From Betaproteobacteria bacterium HGW-Betaproteobacteria-20 (lineage in GTDB: Bacteria > Pseudomonadota > Gammaproteobacteria > Burkholderiales > Methylophilaceae): a stretch of DNA of 10,048 bases. The stretch is taken from contig PHCL01000024.1 of NCBI GenBank assembly GCA_002842195.1, positions 1 to 10,048 of the forward strand, in the 5' to 3' direction. How positions within the stretch are numbered: position 1 is the stretch's first letter; each line of letters begins with the position of its first letter. Position numbers and translations under genes: made by a program. Under the pieces are notes generated by a model. That model was not told where the DNA came from. It was given only the letters and a program-made list of their open reading frames with translations, and made no database searches. Positions 1 through 6,026 of this stretch are shown piece after piece.

Positions 1-465
1 GTTAAATATGAAGTAGATAAAGAGAGCGGTGCAATTTTTGTAGACCGTTTTATGGGTACTGCCATGCAATATCCGACCAATTATGGCTACGTGCCACACA
101 CACTAGCCGACGATGGTGACCCTGTAGACGTGCTGGTAATAACGCCTGTGCCGCTAATTCCGGGTGTAGTGGTGCGTTGCCGTCCATTGGGCGTATTGTT
201 GATGGAAGATGAAGCTGGCCTTGATGCAAAAGTGCTTGCTGTCCCTATAGATAAGGTGTGTGGCTTATACGGACATCTCAAGTCTCACACAGATGTTTCT
301 GCTTGGCGTTTAGATATGATTGCACATTTTTTTGAGCACTATAAAGACTTGGACAAAGGTAAATGGGTGAAAATTAACGGCTGGGGAGATATTAATCAAG
401 CTAAAAAAGAAATTTTAGCAGGCGTTGAAAATTATAACAACGCTAAGGTAAAACCAGCATTCTAA
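1..465 (+). CDS. ppa: Inorganic pyrophosphatase, family I (3' part; 5' end outside window)
   Basis: This is a soluble cytoplasmic enzyme that hydrolyses pyrophosphate to two phosphates with Mg2+, pulling biosynthetic reactions forward. The reading frame is open from base 1, so the ATG at 52 is an internal Met and not the start. The visible 154 residues begin [16 protein letters not shown], which is the substrate-binding segment of family I enzymes. The metal-binding signature DGDPVDVLV follows at about residues 38-46. A second acidic cluster ([10 protein letters not shown]) and the C-terminal FFEHYKDL stretch with the conserved Tyr-Lys pair are also present. Bacterial family I enzymes are about 175 residues, so roughly 20 N-terminal residues are missing. 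All motifs look intact and the gene ends normally in TAA, followed by a strong terminator. Confidence 0.96.
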   Translation, partial: VKYEVDKESGAIFVDRFMGTAMQYPTNYGYVPHTLADDGDPVDVLVITPVPLIPGVVVRCRPLGVLLMEDEAGLDAKVLAVPIDKVCGLYGHLKSHTDVSAWRLDMIAHFFEHYKDLDKGKWVKINGWGDINQAKKEILAGVENYNNAKVKPAF

Positions 466-506
466 GCGTTACCAGGCAATTTAGCACTAAGTAAGTAGCC
501 AGTGCG

Positions 507-533
507 AAAAAGGTAGCGAAAGCTACCTTTTTT
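507..533. terminator. Rho-independent terminator, probably bidirectional
   Basis: A perfect 11-bp stem (AAAAAGGTAGC / GCTACCTTTTT) closed by a GAAA tetraloop is followed by further T residues. It lies 42 bases after the pyrophosphatase stop codon and 20 bases after the end of the convergent transporter gene. Because the stem is flanked by an A run on one side and a T run on the other, it can act as an intrinsic terminator for both genes. Confidence 0.9.
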
Positions 534-553
534 ACTTTTAACTGTATTTAAGT

Positions 554-1291
554 TTAAGCTGCCACTACTCCAAATAAACTACCTACCCCGGCGGTAGCTG
601 CCATTGCTAACGCCCCCCAGAATGCAACGCGAGAAGCTCCCAGCCAAATATTTGCGCCACCGGCTTTTGCTGCCAAACCACCTAATAAAGCAAGAAATGC
701 GAGTGACGTGCCTGCAATATAAGGCACGACGTTTGTTGAAGATGCGATAAATGCAACCAGTAATGGTAATGCCGCACCAATCGCAAATGTACCAGCCGAA
801 GCAAGCGCAGCCTGAACCGGGCGCGCATTCATGGTTTCTATGATGCCTAGCTCATCGCGAGCATGTGCGCCAAGCGCATCGTGTTCTGTAAGTTGTACTG
901 CGACTTGCTGAGCCAGGTCTACGGTCAGGCCACGTCCAATATAAATATTCTTGAGTTCTTTTAGTTCGCTTTCATGGTCGGTTTCCAGTTCCAAACGTTC
1001 GCGCGCTAAATCTGCCGCTTCGGTGTCTGACTGTGAACTGACTGAAACATATTCTCCAGCTGCCATCGACATGGCACCAGATACTAAACCCGCAACACCT
1101 GTAAGTAAAATAGTAGTATGTGTGGCATGCGCCGCAGCAACGCCGATAATCAAACTCGAAGTAGATACAATGCCGTCATTGGCGCCCAAAACAGCAGCAC
1201 GCAACCAGCCGATACGATGCGAGCGGTGAAATTCAGAATGTCTCAAAATGGTAGACCTTAGTGATATATGCGTAGTATGTAACCTTAGCAT
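554..1291 (-). CDS. VIT/CCC1 family iron/manganese transporter
   Basis: This is a membrane protein of the VIT1/CCC1 family, whose characterised members export or sequester Fe2+ or Mn2+ by proton exchange. Counting from the ATG at 1291 it has 245 residues. The family signature GWLRAAVLGANDGIVSTSSL lies at residues 28-47, including the transport-pathway Asp of TM1. The GAMSMAAGEYVSV segment of TM2 carries the conserved Met and Glu. A charged, Glu-rich helical region at about residues 91-150 matches the cytosolic metal-binding domain, and three further hydrophobic spans follow to the C-terminus, giving five in all. The start is uncertain. The ATG at 1291 has no clear ribosome site, a TTG at 1303 extends the frame slightly, and a TTG at 1246 is preceded by AAGG and would place the start just before the HSEFHRSHR stretch. 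It converges with ppa and shares its terminator. Metal specificity cannot be read from sequence. Confidence 0.92.
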   Translation of the reverse strand: MLRLHTTHISLRSTILRHSEFHRSHRIGWLRAAVLGANDGIVSTSSLIIGVAAAHATHTTILLTGVAGLVSGAMSMAAGEYVSVSSQSDTEAADLARERLELETDHESELKELKNIYIGRGLTVDLAQQVAVQLTEHDALGAHARDELGIIETMNARPVQAALASAGTFAIGAALPLLVAFIASSTNVVPYIAGTSLAFLALLGGLAAKAGGANIWLGASRVAFWGALAMAATAGVGSLFGVVAA

Positions 1292-1608
1292 TTTTTCAAA
1301 CAAAGCAGCTACCCATTTCCGCGCTTAATTTAGTTCTTCTATAAAGTCACGATAATTGTCTTTATACACAGTTTTTCTCTGGAACTATAACGGTCTACTT
1401 AGTCAATAATAGGGCTAATAAGCGATATGTATTTCTTGTTAAGTGTGCACTGCGTGCGTTCTAATTAGTGTGGTGTATACTGCCCATAAGTTGGCTTCCG
1501 TTAGCTGGATTATTAACATTCCAGTTGAATAAGAGGCAGAACAATTATCCTGATAAATTGCCGTTAGGATGCAGGCTATAAGTATTAGATACCAAGGACC
1601 ACCAGCAC
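1292..1608. other. Intergenic region between divergent transporter and sigma-factor genes
   Basis: This stretch of about 315 bases separates two divergently transcribed genes, so it must hold promoters for both. No convincing coding sequence is visible; short ATG-initiated frames here lack ribosome sites and stop quickly. A candidate ECF promoter lies at 1381-1406. Ordinary sigma-70 elements are weak: TATACT at 1476-1481 has no good partner at -35. No clear transporter promoter could be named on the minus strand. Confidence 0.6.
1381..1406 (+). promoter_or_regulatory. Candidate ECF-type promoter for the sigma-factor operon
   Basis: GGAAC at 1381-1385 is separated by 16 bases from GTCAA at 1402-1406. 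This resembles the GGAAC (-35) and GTC-type (-10) elements with 16-17 base spacing recognised by many ECF sigma factors, which commonly transcribe their own operons. It would start transcription near 1413, leaving a leader of roughly 195 bases before the sigma-factor ATG. Short motifs like this arise by chance and the leader is long, so the call is tentative. Confidence 0.35.
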
Positions 1609-2193
1609 ATGACCATAGACACCAACGAGCTAGCGGCTCTAAGACCAGATATGACGCGTTTTGCTTATTTGTTGTTGCGAGATTCTCACGCGGTAGAAGA
1701 TGTCGTTCAGGCAACTATGCTTACCGCCATTGAAAAACAGGATGGATTTAAAAATAATTCAAGCTTGAAAACCTGGTTATTTACTATTCTGCGTAACAAA
1801 ACCATTGACTCTTTACGCCGAGGCAAGCGTGAAGTTAGCATTGCAGATCTCTCAGGCAATGATGATGACGATTTAGAGGAAGTATTATTCAACCAGAATG
1901 GCAGTTGGAATCAGGAAGCGAAGCCCAGCGCATGGGGTAACCCGGAAGTCTCTTTTGAGCAATCAGAATTCTGGGTGGTGTTCAACGCTTGCCTGCACAA
2001 TTTACCTGAGAAAACCTCGCGCGTTTTTATGATGCGTGAGTTTCTTGAGTTCGAAGTTGATGACATCTGTAAGGAACTCAGTCTCACTGCGTCTAATTGC
2101 TGGGTGACTTTGCATCGTGCGCGGGCAAAATTACGCCTTTGTCTGGATACAAATTGGTTTTCCGGGCAAGGTTTTGAAGCGTCGGGGAGATAA
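1609..2193 (+). CDS. ECF-family RNA polymerase sigma factor (RpoE-like)
   Basis: This 194-residue cytoplasmic protein would direct RNA polymerase to a stress regulon. Region sigma-2 spans about residues 10-72, with the helix around HAVEDVVQATMLTAIEKQ and the -10 recognition segment LKTWLFTILRNKTIDSLRR. Region sigma-4 spans about 124-178 and includes NLPEKTSRVFMMREF and the helix-turn-helix LSLTASNCWVTLHRARAKLR. The linker is unusually long, with an acidic run DDDD near 85-88 and a Trp- and Asn-rich segment at about 94-122. This layout is what I recall for the group annotated as TIGR02943, but I cannot search it here. The ATG has an AAGGA ribosome site 10 bases upstream. The anti-sigma gene follows after 2 bases, implying translational coupling and control by sequestration. 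Confidence 0.94.
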   Translation: MTIDTNELAALRPDMTRFAYLLLRDSHAVEDVVQATMLTAIEKQDGFKNNSSLKTWLFTILRNKTIDSLRRGKREVSIADLSGNDDDDLEEVLFNQNGSWNQEAKPSAWGNPEVSFEQSEFWVVFNACLHNLPEKTSRVFMMREFLEFEVDDICKELSLTASNCWVTLHRARAKLRLCLDTNWFSGQGFEASGR

Positions 2194-2195
2194 CC

Positions 2196-2387
2196 ATGTT
2201 GAGCTGTAAAGAAGCAAATCGTTTGATGTCACAAGAACTGGACCGTAAACTCAGTTGGGGCGAGAATCTCGGCTTAAAGTTCCATGTCAGTTTGTGTGAC
2301 AGTTGTGCTAATGCCAGACAGCAAATGAGTTTTGTGCGCAGCGCCTGCAAGCATATCTTTGCCTTAGATGAAAAATCTGATCAATGA
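2196..2387 (+). CDS. Zinc-binding anti-sigma factor (ZAS/zf-HC2 type)
   Basis: This 63-residue soluble protein is the probable partner that holds the upstream sigma factor inactive. It carries the anti-sigma zinc motif H30-x3-C34-x2-C37, with a further Cys at position 4. The C4 to H30 distance of 26 residues equals the C11 to H37 distance in Streptomyces RsrA, a thiol-disulfide sensor that releases SigR on oxidation. A further Cys lies at 51. There is no membrane span, unlike RseA-type anti-sigma factors, so sensing should be cytoplasmic. It is much shorter than RsrA, keeping little beyond the zinc domain. The ribosome site GGGGAGA lies inside the end of the sigma gene. Role is firm by family and position; redox sensing is inferred. 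Confidence 0.88.
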   Translation: MLSCKEANRLMSQELDRKLSWGENLGLKFHVSLCDSCANARQQMSFVRSACKHIFALDEKSDQ

Positions 2388-2421
2388 TAATAAGCGCACA
2401 AATGAAGTGAAGGAGTAAGCT

Positions 2422-2535
2422 ATGTACATATTACTTTTGTGTTGGGGTATTTTGATGTTTCCAGTGTTGTTTTTTGCGACCCGTATCGTCAGCATGAATG
2501 AGGAAGACACACCTGAAAACAATGTAGAGCAATAA
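2422..2535 (+). CDS. 37-residue single-span membrane protein, function unknown
   Basis: I read this small gene from the sequence; it is too short for usual ORF cut-offs. An AAGGAG ribosome site ends 6 bases before the ATG, the strongest Shine-Dalgarno in the operon. Residues 2-23 form one hydrophobic helix (MYILLLCWGILMFPVLFFAT), followed by Arg21 and an acidic, polar tail (NEEDTPENNVEQ). Charge distribution gives no confident orientation. It sits 34 bases after the anti-sigma gene and 10 bases before the NrtS-like gene, so it is likely co-translated with that membrane protein and could be a partner or stabilising subunit. I do not recognise a family. Confidence 0.75.
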   Translation: MYILLLCWGILMFPVLFFATRIVSMNEEDTPENNVEQ

Positions 2536-2545
2536 AAGACTTTTA

Positions 2546-2773
2546 ATGAAGCAGTTGCTGCGCCTGATACTTGCCAAACGAATCCTTTACAGTGCTACTA
2601 AGGTAAGTCTGGTAGTGGGCAGCATACTTAACCTGGTCAACCAGTCGGAACACCTGATTGCGGGTCAAGGAATTATGGTTGGCCACTTGCTGCTGAATTA
2701 TCTAGTGCCGTTCTGTGTATCTGCCTATAGCGGTGCCAAAGCACTGGCATCGCAAATAAATCTTAAAAACTAA
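2546..2773 (+). CDS. NrtS-like small membrane protein (putative nitrate/nitrite transporter family)
   Basis: This 75-residue inner-membrane protein has two predicted spans, about residues 15-32 and 44-64. Residues around VVGSILNLVNQSEHLI and the segment NYLVPFCVSAYSGAKA match what I recall of the NrtS family, small two-span proteins described in cyanobacteria as low-capacity nitrate/nitrite transporters. The match is from memory of the family pattern and not from an alignment. The N-terminus is short and basic. The start at 2546 has only a poor ribosome site (AAAAGA), so translation probably depends on the 37-residue gene ending 10 bases upstream. Nothing in the neighbourhood concerns nitrate assimilation, so the substrate here could differ. 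Confidence 0.72.
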   Translation: MKQLLRLILAKRILYSATKVSLVVGSILNLVNQSEHLIAGQGIMVGHLLLNYLVPFCVSAYSGAKALASQINLKN

Positions 2774-2816
2774 TCTTAAAATCCAAGTATTAAACTAACA
2801 AAAAGGGAATCGAACA

Positions 2817-3098
2817 ATGAAAGCTGTATGGAATGGTGCAGTAATTGCAGAATCTAACGACACTGTTCTGCTGGAGGGAAACCATTACTTTCCTTTTGAC
2901 TCAATCAATCTAGCGTTTTTGCGTGAAAGTACACACACTAGCACCTGTGGCTGGAAAGGCTTGGCAAATTATTACTCTATTGATGTTAATGGTAAGGTGA
3001 ATACGAATGCAGTCTGGATTTATAGAGACCCAAAAACGGCAGCCGCAGAAATAAAAGGCCATGTTGCCTTCTGGAACGGTGTAACAGTGACAGAGTAA
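2817..3098 (+). CDS. DUF427 family protein
   Basis: This 93-residue soluble protein covers a complete single DUF427 domain. Recognisable family positions are MKAVWNGAVIAES at the N-terminus, EGNHYFPFDSI at about 20-30, the STCGWKGLANYYS block at 42-54, the AVWIYRDPKTAAAEIKGHVAF block at 65-85, and the closing W/G/V residues. The biochemical activity of this family is not established to my knowledge. A ribosome site AAGGGA lies 8 bases before the ATG. It sits between the NrtS-like gene (43-base gap) and egtB (59-base gap). No terminator is visible on either side, which places it in the same transcription unit and suggests a role in the same stress response. Confidence 0.93.
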   Translation: MKAVWNGAVIAESNDTVLLEGNHYFPFDSINLAFLRESTHTSTCGWKGLANYYSIDVNGKVNTNAVWIYRDPKTAAAEIKGHVAFWNGVTVTE

Positions 3099-3157
3099 GT
3101 GGCAGCTTAAAAATAAAAAAACAGCTTAGGTAAAAATAACGTAGAAATGATCGCTAA

Positions 3158-4414
3158 ATGAATCACGAGGTTAGTAACTCAAGCTCGAAAATCGACGCTA
3201 AAAATCTGATTGAAAATTTTCAACGGGTTAGACAAAAAACATTGGAGATTTGCAGTCACATTGAAAATGAAGATTTTGTAGTTCAACCGAGTCCGGAAGT
3301 AAGTCCACCTAAATGGCATTTAGGTCATACCAGTTGGTTCTTTGAAGAAGTAATTCTTGCGAAATTTCAAAAAAATTATGTGCGCTTTAATGTCCAATAC
3401 AGCGCATTATTTAACTCATACTACAAAGCGCTGGGGTCGCACACGCTTCAGGAAAACCGTGGCAATTTATCCAGACCCACTGTTGCAGAAGTCACGCGCT
3501 ACCGTGCTTACATTGACAATCAACTGCAAAATTACTTAACTCAAAATCACCTGACAAGTGAGATTTTGTCTTTACTTGAAACAGGCATTCATCACGAGCA
3601 GCAACACCAGGAACTGCTCTATATGGACATCAAATACATTCTGGCTAGCAATGAACTGGCAACACGCTATTCTCCAGCGGTACTTCAAGATGCACAACCA
3701 TCTACGTTAGGCTGGACAGATTTCAGCGAAGGTATTTATGAGATAGGCTACGATGGCATAGATTTTTCTTATGATAACGAGCGTCCGCGTCACAAAAGTT
3801 ATGTCTATCCATTTTCTATCAGCCAAAGCCTGGTAACCAATGGTGATTTTTTAGAATTTATTGAAGATAATGGCTACTCAAAAGCCAGATACTGGTTAAG
3901 CCAGGGTTGGGATTGGATAAATCAGCATAAAATTCAACAGCCCCTATATTGGTTGATGGTTGATGGCCGCTGGCATGAATACACACTATACGGTCTAATG
4001 CCATTAGATTTAAACAAACCGCTGGTACACGTTAGCTATTTCGAGGCGGACGCTTTTGCCAATTGGAAAAATCTAAGATTACCCTCCGAGCAAGAGTTTG
4101 AAGTTTTTTTAGCTTCTTCAAAAATCAGCAGCATTGATAATTCTGAACAAATTTACCATCCAAACTCGGCGCTAGAGGCCACGGGGCAAGTTTGGTGCTG
4201 GACCAAGAGTCAATATTCACCGTATCCAAGATTCAAAGCCTTTGATGGTTTGCTGAATGAATATAACGGGAAGTTTATGTGTAATCAGTTTGTTTTAAAG
4301 GGAGGTTGTGTTGTTACCCCAGACAATCATTATCGGCATAGTTATCGAAATTTTTATCAAGCGCAACAGCGCTGGATGTTTTCTGGAATACGACTGGCAA
4401 AGGACAATCATTGA
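3158..4414 (+). CDS. egtB: Ergothioneine biosynthesis sulfoxide synthase EgtB
   Basis: This is a non-heme iron enzyme that uses O2 to join hercynine to the sulfur of a cysteine-containing thiol (gamma-Glu-Cys or free Cys, depending on type), giving a sulfoxide. Its 418 residues show the two family domains: an N-terminal DinB-like helical domain (about 15-165) and a C-terminal FGE-sulfatase/lectin-like domain (about 190-414). Iron ligands by family motif are H57 in WHLGHTSWFFEE and H146/H150 in HHEQQHQE. The closing block GGCVVTPDNHYRHSYRNFY ... FSGIRLA is typical. There is no C-terminal methyltransferase domain, which argues against OvoA. The ribosome site before the ATG is weak. The gene overlaps egtD by 4 bases. 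Its base composition is AT-richer than that of the downstream patB-like gene. Confidence 0.93.
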   Translation: MNHEVSNSSSKIDAKNLIENFQRVRQKTLEICSHIENEDFVVQPSPEVSPPKWHLGHTSWFFEEVILAKFQKNYVRFNVQYSALFNSYYKALGSHTLQENRGNLSRPTVAEVTRYRAYIDNQLQNYLTQNHLTSEILSLLETGIHHEQQHQELLYMDIKYILASNELATRYSPAVLQDAQPSTLGWTDFSEGIYEIGYDGIDFSYDNERPRHKSYVYPFSISQSLVTNGDFLEFIEDNGYSKARYWLSQGWDWINQHKIQQPLYWLMVDGRWHEYTLYGLMPLDLNKPLVHVSYFEADAFANWKNLRLPSEQEFEVFLASSKISSIDNSEQIYHPNSALEATGQVWCWTKSQYSPYPRFKAFDGLLNEYNGKFMCNQFVLKGGCVVTPDNHYRHSYRNFYQAQQRWMFSGIRLAKDNH

Positions 4415-5403
4415 AAATAACCAATTTAATAGAAAAAAATCAATTTAGCCTTCATCAAGAGGAATTTGCACTAGATGTATTGACGGGCCTTAGCTCGCAT
4501 CCAAAATCTATTTCTGCAAAATATTTTTACGATGATATCGGCAGTGAGTTATTTCAAAAAATATCCCAGCATCAGGACTACTACCCAACCCAAACCGAGT
4601 TTGCAATTTTTCAGAAAAACTGTGCGATTATCCCTGACATCATCAATGAATCTGAAATTGACATCATAGAACTGGGCGCTGGTGATGGACATAAGAGCAA
4701 ATTGATTATTGACGGCTTTTTAGATAAAGGTTGCAAGGTTAATTTTTACCCGATAGATATTTCTGAAAAAGCCATGCAGTTATTGGGTGAGAATCTTACC
4801 GTTAATGAAAATCTGAATATTCACGGCGTGGTTGCAGATTATTTTACCGGCCTTGCGCATTTAAAAAAAATATCCAACAATAAAAAACTGGTGCTTTTTT
4901 TAGGTTCTAATATAGGTAATTTTAATAAAGCGCAAAGTCGGGATTTTCTTAAAAAACTATGGTTTTCTTTAAATACTTCTGACCATGTTTTAATCGGCTA
5001 TGATTTGAAAAAAGACACGCATGTGTTAAATAAAGCCTATAACGATACGGATGGACTTACTGAGGCATTTAATTTAAATCTTTTAAACAGAATCAATAAA
5101 GAGTTTGGTGGAAATTTTGACACCTCAAAATTTCAGCACTACGGCTTTTATAACCCTACGCTGGAAGCCATGGAGAGTTATTTAATCTCTTTAGAAGATC
5201 AGCATATATATATTTCTGCGCTAGAAAAAAACTTTCATTTTGAAAAATTTGAACCCATGCATTTAGAGTGCTCACATAAATTTTCGCCGTCTGATATTGC
5301 CTATTTAGCCAGTCACACTGGTTTTTTTGTTGAGCAGCATTTTTCAGATGATAAGAATTATTTTATAGATGCACTTTGGCAGGTGCAAAAAGAGTCCCCT
5401 TAA
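4411..5403 (+). CDS. egtD: L-histidine N-alpha-methyltransferase EgtD
   Basis: This cytoplasmic enzyme transfers three methyl groups from S-adenosylmethionine to the alpha-amino group of histidine, giving hercynine, the substrate of EgtB. The 330-residue protein has family-typical length. Visible motifs are SAKYFYDDIGSELFQKIS and DYYPTQTE (about 34-63), the SAM-binding ELGAGDGHKS (87-96), FLGSNIGNF (163-171), GYDLKKD (196-202), and the AYNDTDGLTEAFNLNLLNRI block (209-228). LECSHKF carries E286 and S288, matching the Glu-x-Ser pair that contacts histidine in the mycobacterial enzyme. It starts with TTG, whose TTGA overlaps the egtB stop codon; AAAGGA lies 6 bases upstream. The coupled, weak start should tie its output to EgtB. 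This is the most AT-rich gene in the window. Confidence 0.94.
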   Translation: MKITNLIEKNQFSLHQEEFALDVLTGLSSHPKSISAKYFYDDIGSELFQKISQHQDYYPTQTEFAIFQKNCAIIPDIINESEIDIIELGAGDGHKSKLIIDGFLDKGCKVNFYPIDISEKAMQLLGENLTVNENLNIHGVVADYFTGLAHLKKISNNKKLVLFLGSNIGNFNKAQSRDFLKKLWFSLNTSDHVLIGYDLKKDTHVLNKAYNDTDGLTEAFNLNLLNRINKEFGGNFDTSKFQHYGFYNPTLEAMESYLISLEDQHIYISALEKNFHFEKFEPMHLECSHKFSPSDIAYLASHTGFFVEQHFSDDKNYFIDALWQVQKESP

Positions 5404-5479
5404 TGGATTGTATTTTTTGCAGTAAAAGACCATTTATATAATAATGGCATTACTATCTATAAAGTGTATAAAGTGAAAA

Positions 5480-5947
5480 ATGAATCAAGCGAATCCAGCC
5501 CCTGCAAACACTTCTGAACCGCATCCTGGGAATTCTGATGTTGAATATCAAATGGCGATTTCATACATCCACCACATGTACGACACTAGAAATCACATCT
5601 TCCAGTTTGCCATAGCGCTAAATACCGGGTTAATAGCTGTAGTTTTCCAATTCTTAGACAAGGACATTGCCAGGATTGGGTTAAGCTTGGTTGGTGGCAT
5701 CGCTACACTGGTAATAACGCTAATGGCAAAACGTTCATGGCTATATCTGCTAACGCTTGAAAACTACACCAAAGAGTTGGAAAAAAGGCTCAATTTTCAT
5801 CTGATTAGCGAAACGGCGCTTCGTATGCCAAAAGGTATTGATAGCACACTATATTTATATTATGTCTATTGGCTTTTTGTGGTTACATGGATTACCCTAA
5901 GCACGTATTATTCTCTTAGAATGTTTGAAGTAATTTCTAGTTATTAA
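5480..5947 (+). CDS. Three-span membrane protein, function unknown
   Basis: I do not recognise this 155-residue protein. It has a Pro- and Asn-rich polar N-terminus (about 1-22), then an amphipathic stretch with HHMYDTRNHIFQ (31-42). Hydrophobic spans follow at about 40-59 and 65-83, then a charged helix of about 35 residues (TLENYTKELEKRLN and following), and a third span at about 123-144 rich in Tyr and Trp. The layout of two close spans, a cytoplasmic helical segment and a final span is seen in many uncharacterised bacterial proteins. No signal peptide or catalytic motif is visible. The ribosome site is weak (AAGTGAAAA). It lies 76 bases after egtD, with no clear terminator between them, so it may or may not belong to the ergothioneine operon. 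Confidence 0.8.
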   Translation: MNQANPAPANTSEPHPGNSDVEYQMAISYIHHMYDTRNHIFQFAIALNTGLIAVVFQFLDKDIARIGLSLVGGIATLVITLMAKRSWLYLLTLENYTKELEKRLNFHLISETALRMPKGIDSTLYLYYVYWLFVVTWITLSTYYSLRMFEVISSY

Positions 5948-6026
5948 CTATGTGCTTTTCATCCGAGAAATCTGTAAAAAATTTTAGTGTTCATTATCCG
6001 AAGATTAGTATTTCAGGAAAAATCAC

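Noticed and set aside
52..54. ATG at 52 as the start of the pyrophosphatase gene
   Set aside because: The frame is open from base 1 and the upstream residues match the conserved N-terminal part of the enzyme.
1439..1714. 91-codon minus-strand frame over the sigma-factor leader
   Set aside because: It overlaps the sigma gene start, shows no family features and no ribosome site, and its composition looks random.
3146..3160. Mini-frame ATGATCGCTAAATGA overlapping the egtB start
   Set aside because: It is four codons long without a ribosome site; most likely chance.
3158..4414. EgtB protein as an OvoA-type enzyme (ovothiol synthesis)
   Set aside because: OvoA normally carries a fused C-terminal methyltransferase domain; this protein stops after the FGE-like domain and a separate EgtD gene follows.
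5417..5442. Promoter upstream of the three-span membrane protein gene
   Set aside because: TATAAT at 5437-5442 is perfect, but the best -35-like TTGCAG is only 14 bases away and the local sequence is very AT-rich, so I do not call it.
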